64,000 nucleotides of DNA from Bryopsis sp. KO-2023. Taxonomy: Eukaryota > Chlorophyta > Ulvophyceae > Bryopsidales > Bryopsidaceae. The position numbers and the translations under genes are program-made. Under the pieces are notes generated by a model. The model saw only the letters and a list, made by a program, of their open reading frames with translations. It ran no database searches and had not been told where the DNA came from. Below are positions 20,395 through 31,394 of the stretch, piece by piece (position 1 is the first letter of the stretch; each line of letters starts with the position of its first letter). The stretch lies in the NCBI GenBank assembly GCA_030272585.1, contig BSYQ01000012.1, positions 1,178,001 to 1,242,000 of the forward strand, read 5' to 3'.

Positions 20395-20475
20395 TTGATC
20401 ACGTTCCAGGGGTAATAACGTAGCGACACCTTGGGGAGTCGAACCCTCGGTGACTCACCACGAGTGAGATGTCTT
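20395..20475 (-). repeat. tRNA-like (pol III B-box) sequence, possible SINE remnant
   Basis: On the minus strand, 20,445-20,435 reads GGTTCGACTCC, an exact match to the RNA polymerase III B-box consensus, preceded by GTGGTGAGTCACCGAGG. The T-stem does not pair well, so it is not a functional tRNA. A tRNA-derived SINE remnant is most likely. Confidence 0.35.
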
Positions 20476-22560
20476 GGTATTTAGGATGCAACTCTTCGTC
20501 TAATGTGATCTTTTTCACGTTCCCATGCTTCAGTTTCTCTCCCTCTCTCTCACACAATTTAAATCATGAACTTTTAGATCATGAACGGGGACGCATTCGT
20601 TACATTAGTTTCTGCAAAGGGCGGGCTTCGAATAAAGTGACTATCTCCTGCGTTACCTCTTGCCAGTTTCACAAAGCTTCTCTTTGTTGCCGCACGATTG
20701 CGAGTTCCATTGCGTTTAGCCACGCTTGAGCATATCCAAAAGTATTCATGTGGAAGTACCCTATTATTCACTTTCTTCGTAAGATTAGGCGGTTGGTTGA
20801 ACATCTGTCCGGACTCCGATGGAGATGATTCTGGCGTCAAAAGCTAAAAGATTTTGTGTAGTGCTAATGCCTTTTTATTCTTCCCGATTCCGATATAATA
20901 AGGGTGGGTGATGACAACTTACTGGCCCCCGTGCTTTTGATATACTAATGCATCGAATGGTCGTAAGAAGAACTGCAGATCCATATGTGTCTGCCACTAT
21001 TCAAGGCAACTTGAATTGTAATGTTAATAAATTGATGCAAACATCTCTTTTCAATAACACTTTCGGTTTGTGAAGCGTGGTATGAAAACTATACATACTT
21101 CTGGAGCATTTTCCTCTTGACGTTCACACAACAGTATATGTTTATTGCATCTCCAAAAACATGTTTAAAGAAATTTTTGTGTTTATAAAAAAACAATTCT
21201 CAATATCCGCCAGAACTTGGCATGCTTTGACATGCATCTAGTATATTCTCTTCTCAATCGCATGTCGGGGGAAGTAGACTTGGTATGGCGCCCTAGAATT
21301 TTTATAGCCTTTCCTTTCCAAACGACCTCGTAAAAACAGTGATCTACACATCACCGATGACGGCACAACAATCGTGTCGAAGCATGTCAAAAAGAACGAT
21401 GACGACGATGCGACACCAAGCTGAAGCATACGTATCGTATCTAAAAAAGCGAAAATGCGATGGAACGCTCCCACACCATACGTGTTGACAGATAATTTCC
21501 TTATTCCAACACTCTCTTTCTCTTTCCTTTAGTTGACATCATCGACTTCGGACCCCTCGGGGGTTTCCCTTGGAGGAGCCGCCGTTGCGACCCGCCCATT
21601 CAACTCTCCATTTATCCACGCCAGTCGGTCCTCATCCTCCTCTTCCAACAGCTCGAACACGCGAGGAATCCCACGCCCAAAAGGGTCCTCTGGTAGAGGC
21701 CGTATTGGAGCTTCCGTTGGATCTCGTCGACCCTTTCCAACCTGGCCTTAAGCCGGTTGATGAAGGCCGAAACTTCGTGCAACACCCGACGAAGACTCTT
21801 CGTCCTTGTAAACTCGTTCATGCTCGCGAATCTCACGGTTTTTCGGACCTGGGTTCTGAACTGGGTTAGTTCGTTGCTAGCTACCGAGAGTGCTATAACC
21901 AAATCTTCCCTGTCGCGGGGAGTATCTGTCGTCATCTCGTGTCCTGGCTCTTCTTCGTGCAATGTGTTGGAATCGCTCTCCGTTTAGACTTTGGTGTTCT
22001 GAGCCTTCCTGAGCCGGCTCTGTAACTGTAGAAGCAGCTCTGTCAAAGACTCATATCAGGACTCCTTCGTCCTTCTGGGTTGTTTTCTAGGAACAGCAGA
22101 ATAGACCATAGCGGACCTTCTTGTTCGTACTGAGTAGAGGGTACTCCTTTCACTCTGACCTCCTTTTCTAGGAGAAGGGGATTTACTTGGTAGGGCAAAC
22201 AGGAGTGTTGCGTCTGCGGGTTCTGCTTTGATGAGGTGGCTGGTTCTCGACACAGCCAAGAGACTCAATCAATAACCATAAAAAGCTTGATGCTTTAATA
22301 TTTACAAAAGGACTCTTCCTTTTGTCTCATCATATCCTCTCTCTCACTCTGGACATACCCCGCTCAGAACCTTCCCAGTTCTCTTCCGAACTGAATATTA
22401 TCCAAACTTGCCCCAAACATTCCACTCTCTGCTCTCGGCAGAATTACTTCTCTCTCCCACTCTCAATCAATCTCTTTCACACCATCCTGTAGTCCTTTGT
22501 TTCCTTCGTCTGCTTGATTGCTCTCCACTTTGCACTTTTCTTTCTCTTCTTCCTTTTTGG
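20476..22560. other. no clear gene
   Basis: Mostly AT-rich. A minus-strand frame at 21,612-21,962 (EDLVIALSVASNELTQFRTQV ... RLERVDEIQRKLQYGLYQ) is helical and charged and may be an eroded part of the neighbouring retroelement. No domain assigned. Confidence 0.3.
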
Positions 22561-24750
22561 CCCTTCCGCATCTTAGAATTATCTCCCCCTCCGCTTCCTG
22601 CTCGTCTGTGCTCCCTCTTTGAGTTCAGGTTCTTCGTCTTCCGATGACAGAACGATAATAGTGTTCACCCGAGCTGGGGATTCTTCCATCTCCTTCTTTC
22701 TCGAAGCCTCCGCGGGTATCGTGGGCTGAGATAACTTCCGGCTCCATGATTCGATATCTTGCTCTCTCAGATCAAAAATCTCAGGGAGGCCTTGTCTTCG
22801 GGGGTCGGGTAGCGCAGGAGCGGATTGGTGTTGCTCACGATACAGACGGGTGACGGTGGCGAGTCGGTGGAGGGCGGAACGGATCTCATCTTGGGTGGTG
22901 TCAAGATAGCGGACCAGGTGTCTACAATCCTCATTGTTGCGGAGGATATAGGCACGTGCTTGGGAGACTTTTTCGAGGTACCGTTCCAAGCCAAACTTCA
23001 TCTCGGAGAGCTCAACAATGAGGTAGATGTTCGCCGTATTTCTATACCCTTGCGACATGGTTTTCTGCATCGAGGAACTTGCATGCTCTTCCACCTCCCT
23101 TCCTCTTTCTTTATGCTCGGAATCCATCATCAGCCTTCGTCGTTTAGACGACCCTTTCCCTTCAATCTTCTCTGCTTCTGTTCTTCCAGCCTCTCTTGTC
23201 TCCTTCCGTCCCTTTCTGAAGGTACCTCTATCCAGGTGGCAGCTTATTGCTATCCGACTTAGTCTTCTCCTTATGTCCTCGTGGGTCCATCCTTCTATAT
23301 CATCTCTCTATCCCCGTCCCTTCCTTTTCCCAACTCTGCTCCCAACTGGACATACACTCCCGAGATATATCCCAACGGGTGGGCTGCCTCCCCACTCGCT
23401 GTTCGGAACACCCAGTCTGTGGGTTGTACTCGATCCATCAAGGCCAATCTCTCCACTTTTGCTTTAGCCATACAGCTATGACTCGCTCTTGTGTCGATAA
23501 TTGCCGCCAAAGGGAAACCATGTATCTTCACTTGGCAACGAGCGGGTACATGCTTCGGGAGGTTGCCGGCTTTTATAGATGCCACCTCTAGCATCCCTAC
23601 TTCCTCCTATTCCTCCTCTCTTTCCTTCGTCTCGGGGTCGAAGAGGACAGGGTGGGTAACTCCTGCCTCTACAGACTCCATCAACTCCAACTCCCTCACC
23701 ACTGCTGCCCGTATCTCTAGGGAGTAGTACATGAGGGTCTTGAGGTGTATGGGGAGCTCCGCCTTATCAAGGAAGGCTTGGGCGTCCACCAAGGCATGGT
23801 CTTTCCCTGCTCGGTACTTGGGTTCGGCTGGAGTTGGAGTGGACGTGTTCACTAGAGGGTGAACATTCTCTAACATATTCATGTGGGGTCCATTCGTTCC
23901 AAACCTGTTCTCCCGCCTTCTCCTGGCTTCGAAGAACCTTGTATCATTACCGGGAATCGGTTGGGGCGTGACTTAAGGGAGTAAGTGACCTCCTTTGGTC
24001 TCCTAAGGCAGTTACGCCATTGGTGTTGTGGTCGGCCGCAATGCCAACACTCTCCGTTCACTAGGTCCTTGTGAAGGTGGGGGCAATAGAAACGTCTCAA
24101 CGGGCATGTCCTAGATGGGCCACATCCTCTCGCTGGAGTGGCTCCTCCTTCCCGTTTCTGAATCTTCGTTTTCCACTCCTGTACGCGCATCTCTGGAGTG
24201 GGGAAAGCAGAGTATACTCTCCCCATCTGCTCTCCCACCACCCGTGACACTTCCGTGACCATCCGTTCGACCAGAGCGGGGTCTGTCTGGTTTGTCGAGT
24301 CTTCCCCTACTGTACCTGACTCCTTCCCTGGGTGTCGGCGTTTTCTGGAGGGTCCCGTGCCCTCTACAGCAGTGGCCGCACAAACAACCTCGGTAAATTC
24401 CTTAAGCTCCAGGGGGGCGATGGTATCCTTGATGTACTCGGAGATCCCGTCCAAAAACAGAGGGCGGAGGAACTTATCATTAAACTCCACTCCAGAAGCG
24501 GCTGCACCATCCTCCGCTTCTTGTAGCTTGGTAACATCCTCCGCCACAGTTCGCAGAATATCTGCATACGCTTGAGCACTCTCTCCTGCTTGTTGTTTTC
24601 TAGCGGTGACCTATCTTGTGGGAGCCGCACACAAGTGGGCCACCAATCTGTCGACGACCGTCACTTGGGAGGAGTTCAAGACAGCGTTCATGGAGCGTTG
24701 GATTGGTCGAGCAGATGATCTGATGAGCAAACTCTACGCTCTCGTGTTTT
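22560..24750 (-). mobile_element. Ty3/gypsy-type retrotransposon fossil, broken
   Basis: The minus strand carries a CCHC knuckle (CWHCGRPQHQWRNC, about 24,020-24,070) with gag-like helices before it (FNDKFLRPLFLDGISEYI), and a retroviral-type protease piece further on (FPLAAIIDTRASHSCMAKAK, about 23,450-23,540). A retrotransposon gag core (AAHKWATNLSTTVTWEEFK...F) lies at about 24,620-24,740. A helical acidic frame at 22,579-23,130 may be part of the same or a neighbouring copy. The copy is clearly degraded and rearranged, with several breaks, and no reverse transcriptase is recognised. It is older than the element at 2.5-9.3 kb. Confidence 0.65.
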
Positions 24751-25049
24751 CATGTTCGCTGGCCATCCCTGGGCGGCGGCCACCATCTCCAGGCTTTTCA
24801 GCCACTCAGTTGCCTCCGGCTTCTTGCCTCGAACTCCTTCAACTTGGACGCTCTGTACGTGTCCGGCATCCTGCCTGTACGTTGCTCCTATCTATCCACA
24901 GAGGGAGAAAGAACACATTTTATCAGTGGGTGCGCTTTCTCGACATATACGCGAGAGGTGTGCATCCAATGGTGCTCAAGATGTCGCAGAAGAAACAAGG
25001 CAAACACAACAAAGACTTAACCACTTTCTCCTCTACAGAACCCATTTGC

Positions 25050-25680
25050 AGACCTGGGCGCCGACCCGTTGGACCGGACCGGCAACCACTTTCCGGACCG
25101 GATTTGACCTTTCTTAGACAGGTCAAATCCGGTCTGGAAAGGTCAAATCCGGTCCAAGAAAGGTCAAATCCGGTCTAGTAAAGGCCACCTTTTCTAGACC
25201 GGATTTGACCTTTCTAGACCGGATTTGACCTTTCCAGACAGGTTGTCGCCTGTCTAGTACGGTCATACTCGTGTGACCTGTTTTAGACCGATGTGACCCT
25301 GTTTTAGACCGATGTGACGCCCAATGTGACCTGTTTAAGACAGGCTCCAGGTCGGTCTAAAACAGGAGAACCCTGTCAAGACAGGGTCGTTCCGGTTTTA
25401 GACAGGTCACATCGCCTGTCTAATAAAGGCGAAATCTTAGTGTGACCTGTCTAAAACCGGAAAATCTGTCAGAAATCCGGTCCAGATTTCTGCAGATCTC
25501 CGAGGTTGACTGGACCGGACAGGGCCAGGACAGGACCGGTCACAACCTGTCCGGTCTTGCAAGCACCGGCGTTTTTTCGCTGGACCGGACAGGACCGGAC
25601 AGGTCAGCCGGTCCATGGACAGGTTGGACCGGACCGGACCGGACCGGTTTTTCGCTGCCGGTCCGGTCGGGCCCAGGTCT
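25050..25680. repeat. CCGGAC/GGTCAAATCC-rich imperfect repeat field, copy 1
   Basis: Starts with GGGCGCCGACCCGTTGGAC, which recurs at about 37,002-37,022. It is then built from alternating short units such as GGTCAAATCCGGTC, TAGACAGGT, GTGACCTGT and GGACCGGACAGG in both orientations, giving many small hairpins. It has no lasting reading frame. It looks like the body of a non-autonomous, self-complementary repeat element. Confidence 0.75.
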
Positions 25681-25889
25681 GCCCATTTGTTCCAGGATAC
25701 GCAGGAACCGCTCCGAAACCAGAAAATCGATTCGGCCGACATACAAGCGCTGAGTCGCATTACACACTTGGAAGCGTGGTGATGTAAAAACAGTGATTCG
25801 ATGATCAGCGCTTGAACGCTTCGGCAGAAAATCATTCGCAGAGGAAAATGTGATGAAGTCGAACAAGTTACAGAGGCTCACAATCGAAC

Positions 25890-26200
25890 AGTACCGTACG
25901 GCGTTTAATAAAAGGTCGCAAAAAATAAATATTTATTTTTTATCTGCGACCTTTATTTGGCGTTTTGAAAATTATGTACGATTTTGCGACCTTTTTTCCG
26001 CGTTTTATGAAAATCACGCGCCTCTGCGCTATGACTTCGGAGCTCCCTGAAGCGCCAATATCGCATAAGTTTCAAGTTCTGCGACCTTTTTTAGGAAATA
26101 CCTGAAAATTCTGTTTCTTTGTGCGACCTCTTTTTTGATTTTCGAAATTTTTCAGGATGGTGCGACCTTTTTTCTGGTGCGACCTTTTTTTGGCGCAGTA
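25890..26200. repeat. GGTCGC-motif repeat, MITE-like
   Basis: GGTCGCA or its complement TGCGACC occurs about seven times in 300 bases. It is mostly followed by A/T runs (TGCGACCTTTTTT) and is inverted at the left edge (AAAAGGTCGCAAAAAATAAA at about 25,911). The edges CAGTACCGTACGGCG and GGCGCAGTACG are roughly inverted. This suggests a short non-autonomous DNA element with subterminal repeats. The ends are not exact, so the family is open. Confidence 0.4.
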
Positions 26201-26944
26201 CGATAAACTCAGAACACACACAAGAGAAAAGAGCAGGAAAACGGTTTTACAAATATTCTTTGCTATCCAATAACAAAAGAACTTCCCTGGGAGGTGTCTC
26301 CCACAATGCAAAAGATACCGTCTCCCACTGGAGTTTCGCTTTCCTAGCCTGAGATTGCCTATCCCAGAGGGCTATATCCCGTGTATCAAAGAGGATCCTT
26401 CTTCAATACTTCAGCTCTCAGAGATAAGTGTCTCGGAAACGCGGGTTCCAGGTTAGAACGGCTATGTGTAACAGTCGGCGATCCAGAAAGAACTTGAACT
26501 TGTCCACTTTACAAGATAGCTCCCTTAAAGTACCCCCCTGCCAGGTCTACGATAGAACGTATGGGCGGGCAGGAGGTGCGACCCCAACGTCGAGTCTTCT
26601 CTCGCTATGCGAAAGGGTCTCAGTTATTCGCTAGATTGGTCTGGGTGAGTCGATTCACTGGAGGCGGTGTGTACCTCCCCTTGTGGTGCACTCGTCGTGT
26701 TTTGCTGGCGTAACTGTTTGCCTTGACTGCGTTTTCGCTGGCAGACTGGACTGGGCGAAGTTTAATTCGCTGGAGAGTCTAGTCGGCCAAGTACTCTGCG
26801 CTGTCCATAGGTGACCGGCCAGTTGTCAACAGCACCTCCAAGAGAACATACACAGCCACGGGAGCCAGTGCGTCGACCTTGTTCGAGAGTCGAACTCGAA
26901 TACTCAGAATGTAGAACTCCACCATCAAGGTTTCAATCGGGCAA
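26201..26944. other. no gene seen
   Basis: Sequence between the GGTCGC repeat and the virus-type block; short open frames without domains. Confidence 0.4.
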
Positions 26945-28972
26945 TTACTGGAATTGCGGTATATGATTGATCTTGAGGTGTATTATCTCGGAAGGACTGA
27001 AATCATGTCGTTTGACGGTAGACATTCCAACCCAGGATTCGTACACCTGCCCGAGAGTGACTCGGTTATGTACGGATGAGGATGCTACGATAATGTGAGG
27101 TTTGAAGTCGACTTTTGCGTTCATAGACCTGAATGTTGGAAGCTCGTCCTCCTCAACAACATCGGACACCGTGAACTTCTGTCCGTGCCAGGTTGCCATC
27201 TTATCGCCAATACGTACATCGTTGCAAGACATATTTGCGTGCACACATCGTTGACGATTCTTGACGTACATTTCTCTTACTGTCGTACCATCGTCAAAAG
27301 GTCTCCACCAATGATGATCTTCTCCTAGGTTTGTTCCCGGATCAATGGAAGCATCAGAGTGCCTTATAGGGTGTATCACGTATCCTTCGTGACTGAAGAT
27401 CTCAAGATCGTTCAACTTCTTTGATATGACCACTGAATCTTCGAAGTTCCCGGGGAGATTGAGATAAACTGCCATGAGAGGAGCCCCTGGTATGTTCATC
27501 CGCGAGTCATCACCCAAGCTATGGCAGAGGCTATCCATAGCCTCGGTTCTCACCACAGGGAGGAACGACTTCTTCGACGCTATTGTTGATCCTCCATTGC
27601 ACCTTGGACGGCATATTGCCTGAACAGCCATCGACGACGCCATTATCGGTCTTGGTGGCTCATCGTACAACAGGAATGGAAAGAGTAGGCATGTAGTTCT
27701 CATACTTTCATAGCTGAGGTTGAGGGCGGAGATGGTCGTTGATCGGTGAGCTTCGTCCATGTCAATCTCCAGGCTGTCTACCCAGACTTCTTTGTCGTCC
27801 ATAGTAAGATCGAAAGCTGGTTTCATGGGTCTAGTCACCCTACCAGATGACACTGACATTGAGATGACCTTTTCATTCTCAAAAATATGGAGAGCCAGGG
27901 ATGGCTCAAGTTTGTGGGATACCTTGAACTGCCTGATTAAGTCCACGGATCTTACGTCGATCCTCGATGTCTGTCCGTAACAATGAAACACCCAACAAGA
28001 GTTAAGATCGCATTGCAACATATCAAGTACTGTTATGGCTTGGTTTACGGCGTCGACACTCGTGAGAGTGATCCTGCAGCCATGGGTGAACGATCTTATA
28101 CGTCCTGCTTCAAGTCCCATCGGTGTGTATGTGATGTCGACAAAGCGCTTCCAAGTCGGTTTGTCCTTCCTCAGATTAGCGTCTCTTTCTGGGTAGAAGC
28201 TCTCTGTCCACGAATCGTATGGTCTTACATCGAGTAGAGAGTTATCGTGTATGACGCCATACAAACCAGGATGTACAGACGAGGTCGTCATTTCATCGTA
28301 CATTCTAGCCCACTCCTCTTCTGCAGCTGTCTGAGCTTCGATCTTGGCATGAACAGTGAACACATGAAGAGGGGCTACATTGTAACATTTCACAACCCTA
28401 CCTATGTCCCTGTTCTGCTCTATCTTCGTTAGGCTAAATAAGCTAGATGTCCATGTTCTGCCTCCTTTCAGACTACTTAAGATATGATTCAGGGAGTCCT
28501 TCATAGCTATGATACCCTTGCCGTAACCTATACACATAGTAAGATACTCCTCTGTCACTTGATCTTCTGATACACTAACACGTCTGATTGGATATCCGAA
28601 GGTTGGATCAAATGTTCGAGGAACGAACAGAGATCCGACAGGATTGGAGTACTTTCCCTCTAGTACCATAAACGGCGACGACGATGGCGCTACGGAAGCC
28701 AAACCCTTTCTCATCTCATATTCTTCCAGACACTTCCTGTGAGTCAAGAACCTTTCGATGATAGGCGGAAGAAGAGAATCTTCTTGCCAGGTGCTACCTG
28801 TGAAGGTGGCTCTAGCGACTTCGATGTCTACTACACTGATATCCTCAACTCTGTCAGGAGATTTATTGTCAACGTCTTCCGGTAGAATGTCATCAACTTC
28901 TGATGTAACAGATTGTGTGTACTCTGTGCCATTGCAGGAACTCATATCTGTTACGTGAACTCTTTCAATCAA
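26945..28972 (-). CDS. RNA polymerase second-largest subunit-like protein, viral type
   Basis: About 675 residues. The conserved Rpb2 blocks appear in order. TPMGLEAGRIRSFTHGCRI (about 283-301) corresponds to the TPEG...GL block, and ISMSVSSGRVTRPM (370-383) to the GR..RP block. FPFLLYDEPPRPIMASSMAV (431-450) matches the PF..DHN..PRN..Q..M block, and NFEDSVVISKK (509-519) the catalytic-centre NQEDSVI block. GDKMATWHGQK (589-599) matches GDK...RHGQKG. Family members build the catalytic core together with the largest subunit. It is much shorter than cellular Rpb2 (about 1,100-1,200 residues), so this is a partial or strongly reduced version. It lies 25 bases downstream of the DNA polymerase frame on the same strand. 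No largest-subunit gene is in the window. Confidence 0.85.
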   Translation of the reverse strand: MIERVHVTDMSSCNGTEYTQSVTSEVDDILPEDVDNKSPDRVEDISVVDIEVARATFTGSTWQEDSLLPPIIERFLTHRKCLEEYEMRKGLASVAPSSSPFMVLEGKYSNPVGSLFVPRTFDPTFGYPIRRVSVSEDQVTEEYLTMCIGYGKGIIAMKDSLNHILSSLKGGRTWTSSLFSLTKIEQNRDIGRVVKCYNVAPLHVFTVHAKIEAQTAAEEEWARMYDEMTTSSVHPGLYGVIHDNSLLDVRPYDSWTESFYPERDANLRKDKPTWKRFVDITYTPMGLEAGRIRSFTHGCRITLTSVDAVNQAITVLDMLQCDLNSCWVFHCYGQTSRIDVRSVDLIRQFKVSHKLEPSLALHIFENEKVISMSVSSGRVTRPMKPAFDLTMDDKEVWVDSLEIDMDEAHRSTTISALNLSYESMRTTCLLFPFLLYDEPPRPIMASSMAVQAICRPRCNGGSTIASKKSFLPVVRTEAMDSLCHSLGDDSRMNIPGAPLMAVYLNLPGNFEDSVVISKKLNDLEIFSHEGYVIHPIRHSDASIDPGTNLGEDHHWWRPFDDGTTVREMYVKNRQRCVHANMSCNDVRIGDKMATWHGQKFTVSDVVEEDELPTFRSMNAKVDFKPHIIVASSSVHNRVTLGQVYESWVGMSTVKRHDFSPSEIIHLKINHIPQFQ

Positions 28973-28997
28973 ACTTTAACTGCTTTTCAAAAAGTGT

Positions 28998-31301
28998 TTA
29001 AATACCTGCGTTGAACATGAGCTGAGCTATATTTGGTAGACCACATGCTTTGAGGACTGGTTCGACTGCCTTCGCGACTGATTCAGATACCCTGACTCTG
29101 CTTGGCTCTTCTTCATCTCTCCAGGGGCCTTCAACAGGACAACAGACCTCCAAGCCTTTCGAGTTGTAGAAGACGTAGGATTGGACCCCTTCGACCTTGC
29201 GTTCCATCGAATATTCAGCAATTGACATACTTCCTTCTTCTATTCTCTCGTAGAGTTGCAGGATGTATTCAGTTACATCCAAAATTGCGTCGCTGTCGTT
29301 CGCAGAGGAGCATATCATAGAACAGACGTCGACGAGCGTCTGTCTGGCTAATCCTATACGATCTTTCCGTCTCGAGCTTAGACCCTTGACGTGTTCCTTT
29401 GCAGAGTCACCATAACCTTCGACACCATAGTACATCTTGGGCTTAACAAGTATGAGAGCTGACAGTGTCATTTCCTTTGCGAGCTTACATCTTGCGAAGG
29501 GTGTGTACTTGAGAACGCCTGCAAATACATCAGAGAAAAGATCTATTTGCCAGCCACCGCCCACTGGCTCTACTAGGAACACAGAGTCAGTGTCGCCGTA
29601 GACACATTCTACACCGAGGAACTTAGCTAGGCCTATGGCAAGGCTGAGCAACCATCGTCCTGCAAGGGTAACAGAGGCAGCACCCCACCGAGATGACATA
29701 CCAGCAGTTCTTGACCCCAGAGCTCCGTACGAGCTATTAGCGACAATTTTGAGTGCCGCACTTAGAAGTGTGTCTTTGCCTCCGTTCGCTTTCTTCATCT
29801 GAGATCTTTGGGTCACAGCGTGTTCCATAAGGCTTGCTTGGACGCTCTCAGATCTCCTATCTACCAATGTTAGGCCGCCATCGACGTCGAACATCGTTAG
29901 GTCCAAGCTCCAGTCGATGAAGTCAGTAGCCGAGGCCTGGTAATACTTGTCACTTGGTCTGGACTTTGTCCACTGCGACTTCCTGTAACCTTCAGTTGCC
30001 CTTGATACAGTGTCGGCGGATATGTTCGCGCCTATCATTATGCTCGGATACAGGGAAGAAAAATCGAACACATGAACATTTCTATGTATCCCCCTTCTCG
30101 GATCAACGACCATAGCCCCCTTGTAGATCCTCGATACCTTGGGTTCTTCAGACCAATCCAGTACCATTCCCCGGCTGAGGGCGTACGACGAGCTTAAGTT
30201 TGACACCATGGTCCCACTGATGAACTTGGTGCAGTCTTGTATAGGTGATCTTGTCACAACGGACAAAGAAGATATCTCCTGACCAGATCTGATAGCAACA
30301 AATACATGGAGAAAGGCATCGTGTATGTTGTACTTCATAATTTGTGATGCATCTTCGTCACCTAGTGCAACCTTGAGATTCAGAGGAGGCATTGGGCGCT
30401 TTCCCGACGCTCCAAGCTCCTTTGATACAACGTCCAGAGAAGTTCCTGAATACGCTGTCTTATGAAGCTTTTGAATGAACCACCAAGTATCAACCATTGT
30501 AATACCAGGGATGAGAAGCTCCATACCCTTGTCTGACTTTCCCAGGTTTACATTCCTGAAGAGGTTGTAGTACCTCTCTGAGCAGTGAGCTGCCAACCTT
30601 GACACATCAAAGCCAAAACCATTGTGTATGCATACAAAGGCTGGTTGAAGACACCAAAGTAGCTCGAGGGCCCAATCAGCCATCTCCCTTGATGTCTCAA
30701 ACTCAGCTAGAGTGTACCTTTCGTCGCATTCTCTGCGCAAGTTCTTCGTACTGCCATAGGTTGTAGCACAGTAGTACCTCGAATCAGATGTCACTATCGC
30801 TATCGAGATGAGAGGGTCTGTGGCAATAGGAAATCTTCCGTTGCTATTGTACGTTGTTTGCTCTACATCCAATCCAGCCACAAGAAGGTTAGGGAGTTCC
30901 ATTACATGGTGGACAATACCAACGTCTGGTGAAGTAAACGGTGCAATGCCCTGGACTGAAGCACATCTGGTCACAGTTAAGGGCGTCTGGTAAGTTGGTT
31001 GAGGTCCAACATCTTTACCTGGTTGAACAGCAGTCCTCTTTAGGGCGATACGATTGTCGAGTCCCCGAAACATATCGACGTCGACCGCGATGTATTTGCT
31101 GATGTCCTGCTTCCACAACCTTACAGCAACACTCTGCAACCTTCTTTTGGTTAACTTCACCTTATGGACATCGACGTATGTTTCACCAACGAAGGATGAC
31201 ATCATCGCCTTTGTCGATGTTAATTCATAAGACCATATCGGACACCATCCGTTAAGGAGTTCAAGTTTGTACTCCTCAATGCCATTGCTTACCAGATCCA
31301 T
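28998..31301 (-). CDS. family B DNA polymerase with 3'-5' exonuclease, viral type
   Basis: About 767 residues from an ATG. The exonuclease motifs are present: Exo I LDVEQ (D145, E147), Exo II NGFGFD (227-232) and Exo III YNIHD (324-328). The polymerase motifs follow: A, DFSSLYPSIM (from 413); B, KIVANSSYG (518-526); and C, YGDTDS (568-573). A KPKMYYGVE...VKGLSSRRKDR block then corresponds to the KKRY and KG..RRD region of RNA-primed, delta-like enzymes. I see no TPR insertions of protein-primed enzymes, so a nucleocytoviricot, mirusvirus or herpes-type replicative polymerase is the better match. It is shorter than most nucleocytoviricot enzymes (about 900-1,100). It is divergent to the helicase gene across a 93-base gap. 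Confidence 0.92.
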   Translation of the reverse strand: MDLVSNGIEEYKLELLNGWCPIWSYELTSTKAMMSSFVGETYVDVHKVKLTKRRLQSVAVRLWKQDISKYIAVDVDMFRGLDNRIALKRTAVQPGKDVGPQPTYQTPLTVTRCASVQGIAPFTSPDVGIVHHVMELPNLLVAGLDVEQTTYNSNGRFPIATDPLISIAIVTSDSRYYCATTYGSTKNLRRECDERYTLAEFETSREMADWALELLWCLQPAFVCIHNGFGFDVSRLAAHCSERYYNLFRNVNLGKSDKGMELLIPGITMVDTWWFIQKLHKTAYSGTSLDVVSKELGASGKRPMPPLNLKVALGDEDASQIMKYNIHDAFLHVFVAIRSGQEISSLSVVTRSPIQDCTKFISGTMVSNLSSSYALSRGMVLDWSEEPKVSRIYKGAMVVDPRRGIHRNVHVFDFSSLYPSIMIGANISADTVSRATEGYRKSQWTKSRPSDKYYQASATDFIDWSLDLTMFDVDGGLTLVDRRSESVQASLMEHAVTQRSQMKKANGGKDTLLSAALKIVANSSYGALGSRTAGMSSRWGAASVTLAGRWLLSLAIGLAKFLGVECVYGDTDSVFLVEPVGGGWQIDLFSDVFAGVLKYTPFARCKLAKEMTLSALILVKPKMYYGVEGYGDSAKEHVKGLSSRRKDRIGLARQTLVDVCSMICSSANDSDAILDVTEYILQLYERIEEGSMSIAEYSMERKVEGVQSYVFYNSKGLEVCCPVEGPWRDEEEPSRVRVSESVAKAVEPVLKACGLPNIAQLMFNAGI

Positions 31302-31394
31302 TAAAGTTTAGACTGAAGCTACAGACAACTTTGAAGTTTCTTATCACTTAGTGCTAATAGATTTTATCTTGGAAGTTCTAGGTTCTTCAATAGG
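31302..31394. promoter_or_regulatory. divergent intergenic region between virus-type genes
   Basis: A 93-base AT-rich gap from which the polymerase (minus) and helicase (plus) genes diverge. It must have held both promoters; no specific motif is claimed. Confidence 0.45.

Noticed and set aside
22579-23130. Calling this helical frame a named host gene
   Set aside because: It lies in line with degraded gypsy pieces and shows no recognisable domain, so it was left inside the fossil annotation.
28247-28432. Plus-strand coding in the virus-type block
   Set aside because: Short plus-strand frames here are opposite to the long, motif-bearing RNA polymerase and DNA polymerase frames and have no domains.
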